A stretch of DNA of 64,000 nucleotides from Tritrichomonas musculus (lineage: Eukaryota; Parabasalia; Tritrichomonadida; Tritrichomonadidae): the NCBI GenBank assembly GCA_039105265.1, contig JAPFFF010000003.1, positions 6,882,001 to 6,946,000 of the forward strand. Reading direction: 5' to 3'. The notes beneath the pieces were generated by a model. That model saw only the letters and a list, made by a program, of their open reading frames with translations, was not told where the DNA came from and did no database searches. A program made the position numbers and the translations under genes. Shown piece after piece: positions 54,531 to 64,000 of this stretch. The stretch's first letter is position 1, and each line of letters begins with the position of its first letter.

Positions 54531-55505
54531 CTAACTTGATTTTGCTATTGAATCCTCAATTGACTGTGGAATTATATCTGGTTTTGTTTCAGGTGTTGAA
54601 TCGATAAATTCTTTATATGATTTAAATGACGTTTTATCATGGTTTAAGGAATCAAAATAATCACTTTCAAAAAGTTCACAAATTTCAGAAAATGTAAGTC
54701 TTTGAGCTGGATTTTGATCCCAACATCGTTCAATCAAACTATTCAAATTTTCATTTGGTGAATTGTTTGAAGGAATTTCTGGTCTTTTGTCTTTCATAAC
54801 ATAATCTACGATTACCGCTGACGTCAAATTTTTAGGAAAAGGAGGCTGTTCATACCATAAATAAAAAAGAACCATAGAATATGAATAAACATCGATAGGC
54901 TTCGTTCGATTATATGCTTTATAATCTTCTATGAATTCTGGCGGCATAATAATGACTGTTGTTTGTTGAACCGTCAGTGAAGTTCGAACATCTTCAGCAC
55001 GCTTAGATGTGCCAAAATCTGTAACATATGGATGAAGATCTTTATCAAGAAGTATATTATCTGCTTTGAGATCTCGATGGAGAAGATTATAAGAATGAAG
55101 ATATTTCATCGCTCGTGCAACTCCATATGAAATGATAATTTTCTGTGTAACCGTCATTTGGCCTTTATGTTTTTCGATATATTCAGTAAGTGAACCATTT
55201 TCCATAAGTTCAAGATAAATATTTCCTTTTTTATTTTGGGTTTGCCATCCAATGAAATTTACAATAGCAGGGTGTTTAAATAGTATAAAAGCGTCGACTT
55301 CTTGATAAAAAACAATTTGGTCTTGCGATTTTTCTTTTGTTATTACTTTTTTCTTTGTTTGTTTTAAAACGCATCTTTTACCTGTTGATTTTTGAGTAAC
55401 AAAGTAAACATCTCCGCAATTACCAATATTTCTAATCGGTCTCATGCCTGGAATCTTTTGAAAATCTTCGACATCAACTTTGAATTTATCTCTAATTGCT
55501 TCCAT
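54531..55505 (-). CDS. TKL-like protein kinase
   Basis: A 324-residue protein consisting almost only of a kinase domain (about residues 22-290). The glycine-rich loop is atypical (IGNCGDVYFV, one Gly of the usual three replaced). Lys48 lies in RCVLKQT, the catalytic loop HRDLKADN holds Asp145, DFGTSK holds Asp163, and the APE site reads MPPE. PIDVYSYSMVLFYLWYEQPPF and LIERCWDQNPAQRLTF are typical of tyrosine-kinase-like and RIPK/MLK-type kinases, which are strongly expanded in trichomonads. All catalytic residues are present, so it should be active. No N- or C-terminal partner domain; substrate unknown. Confidence 0.9.
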   Translation of the reverse strand: MEAIRDKFKVDVEDFQKIPGMRPIRNIGNCGDVYFVTQKSTGKRCVLKQTKKKVITKEKSQDQIVFYQEVDAFILFKHPAIVNFIGWQTQNKKGNIYLELMENGSLTEYIEKHKGQMTVTQKIIISYGVARAMKYLHSYNLLHRDLKADNILLDKDLHPYVTDFGTSKRAEDVRTSLTVQQTTVIIMPPEFIEDYKAYNRTKPIDVYSYSMVLFYLWYEQPPFPKNLTSAVIVDYVMKDKRPEIPSNNSPNENLNSLIERCWDQNPAQRLTFSEICELFESDYFDSLNHDKTSFKSYKEFIDSTPETKPDIIPQSIEDSIAKSS

Positions 55506-56152
55506 TTTTTTAATTATTTAGAGGTGAAATTATTTGACAGTTATTCAAAGATATTTACATTTACAAAAGTTACTTAGGGGCCGTACATGAAACTTTTTAA
55601 CGTCTTTATTCAATTTGAAACTCTTATATTTCAATAACTACAATAAATACAAAAACTAAAAATGTTTCCCCGGATACTTGCTCAATAGTTTAATATAAAT
55701 AAATAACCTGATTAATGATAATGCATTAGATTTTTATGATATTTTAGGTTTTTCAATTTAGAAAGATTGACGGTTTAATGATAGGATCCGTTAGGTCAAT
55801 TTATTAATTCGATTAAAACATTAAGATCCCCCTAATAAAATTGGGAATCGACTAGGTAGATTTTGTAAATCAAGAATCCAAAATTTGCTAAAATTGAGAA
55901 CTTAACGTATATTTTATGCTCAGAAAAGTCTTTTTTTTGAATAGATTTTTACAAAAATTCTATACTTTTTTTTGAGAATTAAAAATATTTTATGTAAGCT
56001 CATACAATTTATTTATGAGATTTAATTTTCAATGTATTATTAAAAAATAAAATAATTGTATCATTAATAAATTAGTTGTTACTAATTATTTTAAATATAA
56101 ATTTATATTTTTTGTTTTTATATTTTATATTTTCTAAAATAATAATTTGTTT
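55506..56152. other. Intergenic, nothing seen
   Basis: Upstream region of the TKL-like kinase gene (minus strand), grading into A/T-rich sequence. No element ends or ORFs are seen. Confidence 0.5.
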
Positions 56153-56160
56153 ATTATTTA

Positions 56161-57517
56161 AAATGTATGGAATGTTTTTTGAAATATTTTTATCTTTTTA
56201 TATAGTAAATATTGATCGGTAACATTGATTATCCATATCATACTTATGATGTATTATATATATTTAACTTTATAGACCAATTTATTTTTTCTCATCAAAA
56301 TGGAATATCTGCATGATACCATCATATATGTGCATTTGTATTTGCTTAACATATGTTTTATTGTTTTTGAATGCTAGTTTGTATTTTATATCACTTATTA
56401 TTTCACTAATTATGAAGATATTATAAATTAAATTTACGACTAAAAGAAATGAGATTTTTCTGGAGAGATTGGCTTAACCGTTTAATATAATTTTCGGATA
56501 TGTTATTATATAATAAAATTAATGGTTTTTTATCGAGGCAAAGAAACTTGATATAGCCATTAAAAAAAGATAAAAATGTTTGAAAACCAAATCCTCTCAA
56601 ATAAACGTCTATTTTATTTTAATATTCATTTTTTTGAATAAGCACGTTTTTTGGTTCTCACAAAAAATCTAGAATTTTCTGGAAAGACTGGAATAATATT
56701 ACAAGCTCCAAACAACATATGCCTTATAATATAAAAAATAATGAGATTTTACCGAGCCAATTAGGTTAAATATGTTTCTATTTTAGGATATTTATGTTTG
56801 CATAAATTTTTACATAAAAGCTCTTCAAATATTTTGTGAGTATAAAATTTTGATTATTTATTTTTATCTTATTAAAACAATTTCTTAGATAGAATTTATA
56901 TTAAATATATGATATAAATATGATTAAATAAATATAAAATGAAACACAAAAATTATTTACAAATAAATACATATATAATTATAAATCTCCAAATGCATTC
57001 AAAATTAAAAACTCATCCATAATTCAAAGGTATAAAAATATTTTGATAAAGCATTCATAAATAATTGTATGAGCTATTTTAATTTCTCATTATTAATGAA
57101 AATAATGATCGATTTTTATTTTCTCAAATTATTGTATGTAATCATTCAATAAAATTAATAACATTTTATTGAAATTAAAACCAGAGTTTAAATTTCCAAT
57201 ATCTTATTTAATTTTTCGAAACCTAAATTATAATTAATAATTATATATATAATAATTTATATTCATTCATATTTCCAATGTATAATAAATTTTTATTGAG
57301 TTACATAATGGATTACTTGAATCGTATTTTTGAATACTTAATAGTTTTTATTTATTCAATTTATATATTTTGCATATATCTCACAATAAAATTTAAATAT
57401 AATATTTTATGGCTATTATAATAATATAAAATTCAATATAAAAACATATTATAAAATATGATGATTTAAAAACCACTAGTTATTTCTATTTCGTTTTTTT
57501 CGAGTTTCCATACATTT
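56161..57517. mobile_element. 1357-bp element with short inverted ends (S family, uninterrupted copy)
   Basis: The ends AAATGTATGGAA and TTCCATACATTT are inverted to each other (12 bp). The perfect 8-bp flank ATTATTTA occurs on both sides (56153-56160 and 57518-57525). A second copy, broken by two insertions, runs from 59383 to about 62953, which confirms both ends. There is no coding capacity. An 8-bp duplication is the hAT size, but the ends are not a recognised hAT terminus, so the superfamily is open. It contains the empty target sites (TA at 56509-56510 and 57075-57076) of the two insertions in the other copy. Confidence 0.85.
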
Positions 57518-57525
57518 ATTATTTA

Positions 57526-59050
57526 TAGAATTGTATACTATATGTTTTAAAAATTTCAAATAATTATATTTTTAAATTAATAATCAATTCAAAAGTTTTT
57601 TTTATATGATAATGAAAAACATGATAATATCTCCAATAATATTAAGATTTTTTATATTATTAAAATTTATATATGAATAAAATATTAAGATATATTTTAT
57701 ATTTTGTTATATCAGCTTTTTCAAATTTTTTTATAAATTATCAATCTAGAATAAAATGAATAAATCATAATAATCATATTAATATATCTTATAATCGTAA
57801 TATATCTAATTTGATGATGATAATATTATAATAACCATCAAATATTGAAAAAAAATCGTAAAAAGATTATATTTTAAAAAAGCATTAAAAATAAAGAATG
57901 TTATCAGTGATTTTTATTTTAAAACAACTTTAATTAGCAATTAAATCCAATAAAGTAAACAAATATCAGTTTTTTAATTGTGAATCGTATTTTAATAATT
58001 TTAATATTTAGGCTTTATTTTTTTTACATCACAAATACTATAAACGTCTTTTTAACGTCTTTTTTCGTAAAATAACGATTTTTTGATTTGTAGTATTAAT
58101 AAAACTTTTTGAATGCGAATAAATTCTTTTTTATTTTATGAAGAATCAAAAATAATATTATTTAATTTGAAAAACATTTTACTATTTTATCTTTTTATTT
58201 TTAAATTATTTAAAACATTTTTAATATAAAAAAATAATTGTAGATCAAGATAAAAATAAAAAACTAATATCGAGAAAATAACGTATTTACAATTGTAATT
58301 ACAATTGTAATTTTTAAACGGACAAGTTGTATACAATTGTAAATACAAAAACCAAGGCTTATTAATATTTAATATTATACATAAATATGACTTAATGATA
58401 AAAGACTAAGATTTATTTTGAAATTTTAGTAAATTAATTAAAACAAGACTGTTTTAAACAAAATAAATTGAAATTTTTTTAATATAAAATTCAATTCTTT
58501 GTGAAAATTTGAATTAAAATAATATATGAACATTTTTCATATATTATAATGAATAGCAAATTAATTTTAAAATTAAAATATAATATAATTATTAAACATA
58601 TATTAAAAATATTATAAGTATATAAATGAGTTATTATATGTTTATATTCAGAATATAAAAATGTTTCATTATTATGGCTTAAATTATTTGAAATATTTAC
58701 AAAAAATAAAGTAATCAAAATATATATTTATTAATTGGTAAATATATTAATAATTAACTAGTATTATTTATATTAAATTAGTTATATAATATTAAAAAAC
58801 ATGTTGAAAAATATAATATCCTCAATAAAAAATTTTAATCCGTAAATTATATGTACTGCCACACTAGTTACTTTCAAAATTTTAAATATTCTCAAGAAAT
58901 ATCTGTCTGACTCGGAAATATCTGTCTGACAGTGAATAGAACAATATAAAATCATTCATATTATAATATTCAATTATGCTATTATAGTATGTTTATATTT
59001 TCCAACACAAAAGGAAAAAAAAAAAAAAAAAATAATGCAATGAAATAAAA
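57526..59050. other. AT-rich intergenic with small repeats
   Basis: Contains a 64-bp inverted repeat, GTATTTACAATTGTA at 58283-58297 and its mirror at 58332-58346 with ACAATTGT three times, and a tandem pair GAAATATCTGTCTGAC at 58896 and 58915. An 18-base A run is near 59015. No gene is seen; the ORF at 58491-58718 is A/T noise. Confidence 0.5.
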
Positions 59051-59731
59051 TGATATTTTGGACAATCGTTTTTTTCTACGCCACTTTTTGAATGGTTTTT
59101 CTATACATGAATAGCTATTCATGGAAAGTAAAAAACCGCCATCTTAAGGTGAAATTTAACTTACTCTGTTAAGAAAATTAACCAAAAAAATCGTAAATTT
59201 AAATTTTCTCTTAAAATTATAACTACTTGCTTATTTTGATATAATTTTTTTTTATTTTTACATAATTTTTCAGGAATATACGACCAGTGATCACCACAGG
59301 GCTGCGCGAAGCCGAATCAGGCTCCTTGAATTGCTGGATGAATCGGGAAGCCATTTGAACTAAATATTTATGCATTATTTAGAAATGTATGGAATGTTTT
59401 TTGAAATATTTTTATCTTTTTATATAGTAAATATTGATTGGTAACATTGATTATTCATATCATGCTTATGATGAATTATATATATTTAACTTTATAGACC
59501 AATTAATTTTTTCTCACCAAAATGGAATATCGGCGCGATTTCATCATATATGCGCATGTATATTTGCGTATAATATATTTTAATGTTTTTTAATGCTTGA
59601 TTTTATTTTATATCACTTATTATTTCACTAATTATGAAGATATTATAAATTAAATTTACGACGAAAAAAAATGTGAATTTTCTGGAGAGATTGGCTTAAC
59701 GTTTAATATAATTTTTGGATATGTTATTATA

Positions 59732-60521
59732 CCCATATTTTACCCTTTATGTGTGAGTTTTCAGTTTTTGAAAGTTTCATTCAAACCATTTCACTTCATC
59801 TGCATTTCATAAAGACTTTGAGAGCTCGATGAAGTCACAGATTGAAAAAAGAATTGCCACTTCACAATATCCATTTTCAAATGACTTTAATATAAAAAGA
59901 GATATTTAAATAAAAAATCAATTTTTCTTTCAGCGAATTGATACCAATAAATATAAATCTAAATGCTTAAAGTTTGATTAATTGACTTTAAATTTATTTC
60001 ATTAAAAAAAACTATCGTTCAATAATTGAATCATTTTGAATGCAATTCATTTTTCTTTGATATCTCCTTTCAAAAATTCTGAGCTTAGTTTTTTTAACCT
60101 TATAAAATGTGTTTAATTTATCATCATTTAGAACTTTAAATGAATCTGATGTTTGTCTGCTCTTGAATATATTCCAAAAATTTATATACATATGAATTAG
60201 TATTGATATTAATACTAATCTGAGAATATTATGAAATATTTTTTTTAATTTTCAAAGAGTTAATTTTAGTTTTTTTGTTCTAATTATCTTTAAAAATACT
60301 AGACAACTATATTGCCCAAATAAAAATGATTAAACAAAAAAATTTTATTAAAAATGAGATTGAAAAATAATACTTATCTCAAAATTAAGGCCAAATAAAA
60401 GGTGATTTTGCCAAAGGAAAGGTCAAATATAACTCTATCATATATGACTCTTAATAAGTCATATTTAACGATAAATTTGATTTTTTTCAATTTTAGAAAT
60501 TTCAAAAGAAAAAATCAAAAG

Positions 60522-60552
<31 letters not shown>

Positions 60553-61618
60553 TTTATGATTTCTTCTTAAAATAAAAATAAAGACAAAATAATGGATTAA
60601 AAATGATTTATTTTTTAAGTATTATTGAATTATTATCTTATCAATTGAATGATAAAATTGAATTGTTTTTGAAAATTTATAAAATTTTAATTCAATCAAT
60701 ATCTTATTATAAATATATAACAAATATTTATTTTATGATATATATAGAAATTATAATAAATATTATTAACAATAATACAATATATAATTTGAAATTTAAG
60801 CTGATAAAAAAAGATTAGTTTTATTTTGATAATCAAAAGGGTTAAAATATTCTCTTGTGTAATGTAAATAATTGTATAATTATTATTTTTCTTAAAATAT
60901 GACAAATTTCAAGAAAAAGTTTTGAGATGATGAATTTAAGATATTATGTCGAAAAATTCCATACCTTATTTAAATCATAATCATAAAGATTACTTTCATT
61001 ATCGCATAAAAATCGCATTTGTTTGTTATAAAACCAAAAGCTGAGTGAGCAAAAAACAATATAATACCTTCGATGATCAGTACCATTTTTGAGTTATTAA
61101 GAGATATAGAAAATGCATACTTAAACAAATAATTTTTATCAGATAAAATTTGCAAAAACTCATTTTTTTATCATAAAAAAAGAAGTGCAAAAACAAACTT
61201 TTTGAGCGAAAAAAACTAAATATTTGATTAAATAGTCTTTTTAGAAACAGTATCTCATAAAGATCCCGTTAGCAAAATATTATTTCCCAATTGCCTTCAT
61301 TTGGAGAGTTATTAAAAAAAACAAATATCATATAATATTATAGCGATTTGAGTTGAGACGACAAAATGAAAGAGAATCTGTTAATTAGTATAAACTGCTA
61401 ATATGAGTTTTCAAAATGAACTAAATTGTTGAAAAAAATGCAACTAAAAAATAAAAAGTGAGATGTTTTTTATTTTTCGATCATGTTTTGAATGCCTATA
61501 AAAAAAAATATCACCAAAATGATATCACATGTGATATGTAACATGGAAAAAATTGAGAAAGGGGTGTAACTTTTTTTCTCAAAAACTAAAAACTCACACA
61601 TAAAGGGTAAAATATGGG
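59732..61618. mobile_element. 1887-bp TA-inserting DNA transposon, non-autonomous
   Basis: The ends CCCATATTTTACCCTTTATG and its exact reverse complement are part of about 41-bp inverted repeats with one or two differences. TA flanks both sides (59730-59731 and 61619-61620), and the S copy at 56161 shows the empty site with a single TA. This is Tc1/mariner-superfamily behaviour. The interior is A/T-rich with a 30-base A run (60521-60550). The only frames, of 61 to 71 codons (for example 60603-60818), are low-complexity and show no DDE/D motif. No transposase is recognisable. Confidence 0.87.
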
Positions 61619-62185
61619 TATTATAAAATTAATGATTTTTTATCGAGGCAAAGAAACTTGATATAGCCATTAAAAAAAGATAAAAATGTTTGAAAACCAA
61701 ATCCTCTCAAATAAACGTCTGTTTTATTTAAACATTCATTTTTTTGAATAAGCACGTTTTTTGGTTCTCACAAAAAATCTTGAATTTTCTGGAAAGATTG
61801 GAATAATATTACAGGGTTTAAACAACATATGTCTTATTATATTAAATATAATGAGGTTTTACCGAGCCGATTAGGTTAAATATGTTTTTATTTTAGGATA
61901 TTCATGTTTGTATAAATTTTTATATAAAAGCTTACAAATATTTTGTGAGTATAAAATATGGATTATCTATTTTTATCTTATTATAAAAATTTATAAAATA
62001 ATAATTATATTAAATATATGATATAAATATAATAAAATAAATATAAAATGAAACACAAAAATTATTTACAAATAGATACATATATAATTATAAATCTCAA
62101 AATGCATTCAAATTTAAAAATTCATTCATAATTCAAAGGTATAAAAATATTTTGATAAAGCATTTATAAATAATTGTATGAGCTA

Positions 62186-62510
62186 TAGTTTGACGATAAA
62201 CCGGTCGACATCACGAAAAACTGGTCGACATCACGAAAAACTGGTCGACATCATCAACTTTTTCATTAAACTCATAGAAATACTCGGAATACTTTTCTAT
62301 GATTCTTATTCAAAAACCGGTAGACATTATAAAATTTTAAAAATTTTTTAGAACTTTTTAAAAAGATATTTGAGTTATATTTGAGAGCCTTTTCAATATC
62401 ATTTTTTATTCAATTTTGAATATCTTTATGAAATATTTGAGTGCGATTTTATGAAAAAGTTTACGATGTCGACCGGTTTTTCTGATGTTTACTCGTTTAT
62501 CGTCTTACTA
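62186..62510. mobile_element. 325-bp MITE, TA target duplication
   Basis: The ends TAGTTTGACGATAAAC and, inward from the right, TAGTAAGACGATAAAC match at 14 of 16. TA flanks at 62184-62185 and 62511-62512; the uninterrupted S copy has the empty TA at 57075-57076. Subterminal CGGTCGACATC or TGGTCGACATC is repeated three times at the left and once, inverted, at the right, probably as transposase-binding repeats. Confidence 0.85.
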
Positions 62511-63054
62511 TATTTTAAATTCTCATTATTAATAAAAATAATGATAGATTTTTATTTTCTCAAATTATTGTATGTAATCATTCAATAAAACTAATAACAT
62601 TTTATTGAAATTAAAATCATAGTTTAAATTTCCAATATCTTATTTAATTTTTCAAAATCTAAATTGTAATTAATAATTGTATACATAATATTTTATATTT
62701 ATTTATATTTCCAATGTTTAATAAATTTTTTTTGATTTGAATAATGGATTACTTGAATCGTATTTTTGAATACTTAATAGTTTTTATTTATTCAATTTTT
62801 ATATTTTACATATATCTCACAATAAAATTTAAATATAATATTTTATGGCTATTATAATAATATAAAATTTAATATAAAAACATATCATAAAATATGATGA
62901 TTTAAAAACCACTAGTTATTTCTATTTCGTTTTTTTCGAGTTTCAATACATTTTTATTTAGCAAAAATTGAATAAAAAATGTATAAAAAAGTATTCAAAA
63001 AGTTTAAAAGTTTTCAAAAAGTGGCGTAGAAAAATACGATTCCACTGATATTTT

Positions 63055-63301
63055 TGATATGTATTCAAGCAAAAAAATTGAGATCAAAATAAAATTTTTT
63101 TTGAAATGCATATATCTCATAATACATTTAAAAAATATATTTGTTTATTACCATAATTGATATTATTATAAGTTTTTATTCATTTGACATAATTGATATT
63201 ATTACCATAATTGATATTACATTTATCTTAGATTTTTAACATACAATCTTTCTAAAAACTCATTTTATTTTTAAGTCCATTCAATTTTATTAATAAAAAT
63301 G
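63055..63301. other. Spacer between two MULE-like copies
   Basis: AT-rich spacer with ATAATTGATATTATTA-like short repeats at 63150-63220. No gene is seen. Confidence 0.5.
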
Positions 63302-63310
63302 GAAAAATTT

Positions 63311-63722
63311 GGACAATCGTTTTTTTCCTCGCCACTTTTTGAATGGTTTTTTCTATTCATGAGTAGCTACTCATCGAAAGTAAAAAACCGCATCTTAAGG
63401 TGAAATTTGAGTTACTATGTTAAGAAATTTAACCAAAAAAAAAAAAAAAAAAAAAACGTAAAATTTTATTTTTACCTTAAAATTATAACAATTTAATTTT
63501 TTTGATATAAATTTGTTTATTTTTACATAATTTTTCGGGGATATACGCACCAGTGATCACCACGGGGCGGCACGAAGCCGAATCTGGTTCCTTTAATTGC
63601 TGGATGAATCGGGAAGCTATTTGAACTATATAATTTTGCAAAAATTGAATTAAAAAAGTATAAAAAAGTATTCAAAAAGTTTAAAAGTTTTCAAAAAGTG
63701 GCGTAGAAAAATACGATTCCCC
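63311..63722. mobile_element. MULE-like element, copy C (complete, 412 bp)
   Basis: The left end GGACAATCGTTTTTTTCC and, inward from the right, GGGGAATCGTATTTTTCTAC lead into GCCACTTTTTGAA on both sides. The exact 9-bp duplication GAAAAATTT is at 63302-63310 and 63723-63731. It is the uninserted reference for copy B. The GC-rich core is present, with peptide SRFIQQLKEPDSAS on the minus strand, but the ATG seen in copy B is ATA here. Confidence 0.88.
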
Positions 63723-63731
63723 GAAAAATTT

Positions 63732-64000
63732 TATTTTTTTTTTTGTCATAATTTTTTTTTCTAAAAATATGTGATTTTATAGTATATTTCATTAAAAATA
63801 TTTGGAAATACCATTTTACAATTAAAATAAAGTAAAAATCTTAAAAATATAATCAAAAAAATATCAATCGGAAATTTTTTTTATTTTTATCAAAATTTGA
63901 AAATGTAATTCAATTTTAATGAATAATGTTTAGTAAATATCAAAGGTAATTACACTTTGATGTATATGATAATTTCCATGCATATTAAATTATAATTAAT
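63732..64000. other. Window end, AT-rich, nothing seen
   Basis: No ORF or element boundary is seen up to the window edge. Confidence 0.5.

Larger units (their letters stand above)
59383..62953. mobile_element. S-family element, interrupted copy inside copy B
   Basis: Collinear with 56161-57517 from AAATGTATGGAATG to the right end near 62953, except for two extra blocks (59732-61618 and 62186-62510). The left flank has the duplication ATTATTTA (59374-59381); the right flank keeps only TTATTTA, so that side has decayed. Point differences to the other copy are frequent but alignment is easy by eye. Confidence 0.85.
59060..63045. mobile_element. MULE-like element, copy B, hosting nested insertions
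   Basis: The left end GGACAATCGTTTTTTTCTAC and, read inward from the right, GTGGAATCGTATTTTTCTAC lead into the shared CGCCACTTTTTGAA. The exact 9-bp duplication TGATATTTT is at 59051-59059 and 63046-63054. Without its insertions the element would be about 410 bp, like copy C. Bases 59383-62953 are an inserted S-family element. The left part carries a short minus-strand ORF starting MASRFIQQFKEPDSAS (ATG at 59354) that is shared with copy A. Confidence 0.85.

Noticed and set aside
60603-60905. 71- and 69-codon ORFs inside the 1887-bp transposon as a transposase
   Set aside because: They overlap on opposite strands, consist mostly of Ile, Asn, Tyr and Lys from A/T-rich DNA, and show no catalytic motif.
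56161-63054. The long duplication as a simple segmental duplication of host DNA
   Set aside because: Both copies end exactly at short inverted repeats next to 8-bp direct repeats, so they are insertions of one element.

Overview
The window looks like nuclear DNA of a parabasalid protist, most likely a Tritrichomonas/Trichomonas relative. The evidence is indirect. Base composition is very AT-rich. Genes are long, separate and almost intron-free, including single-exon ORFs of 2607 and about 3380 codons. The gene set is eukaryotic: exportin-1, USP deubiquitinase, TBC RabGAP, Rab-like GTPase, PH-AGC and TKL-like kinases, Myb R2R3, GH20. Intergenic DNA is full of terminal-inverted-repeat DNA transposons, and one candidate intron is only 23 nt. 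I saw no rRNA, tRNA, CRISPR, prokaryotic operon or capsid/envelope-bearing element.

Region 1 (1-39.7 kb) is gene-rich. In order it holds a tail-anchored protein with a FLYWCH/FAR1-like zinc domain (-), a beta-hexosaminidase (+), a choline/ethanolamine kinase (+), exportin-1 (-), a GNAT acetyltransferase (-), a PH+AGC kinase (-), a two-RRM protein (-), a Myb factor (+), a giant USP (-), a TBC protein (+), an ARM-like protein (-) and, divergent from it by 79 bp, a giant acidic repeat protein (+). That last protein starts with Sfi1-like Trp repeats and continues with about thirty copies of an ILPTLF/PLN module. Its end probably lies in a second exon after a 23-nt intron.

Region 2 (39.7-52.3 kb) is a transposon graveyard: a decayed hAT transposase fragment, a 240-bp TTAA/TA-flanked element, two MULE-like elements with 350-500-bp inverted arms and 9-bp target duplications (44899-46514; 49394-51094), and a repeat cluster (47.3-48.9 kb) carrying a 475-bp TA-MITE and a 331-bp MITE with a GC-rich hairpin core.

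Region 3 (52.3-55.5 kb) has three genes: a 124-residue protein with a CPxHCxH motif (-), a Rab-like GTPase with no usable ATG (+), and a TKL-like kinase (-).

Region 4 (55.5-64 kb) has no host gene I can support. Its main feature is a nested stack. A MULE-like element (59060-63045, 9-bp duplication) contains a 1.36-kb element with 8-bp duplications (a second, uninterrupted copy lies at 56161-57517). That inner element was hit by a 1887-bp and a 325-bp TA-duplicating element. The outer MULE-like family (three copies in the window) carries a short GC-rich ORF; in two copies all substitutions in its core are synonymous.

The host genes are housekeeping, signalling and cytoskeletal, scattered on both strands. 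They are not an operon or a single pathway.
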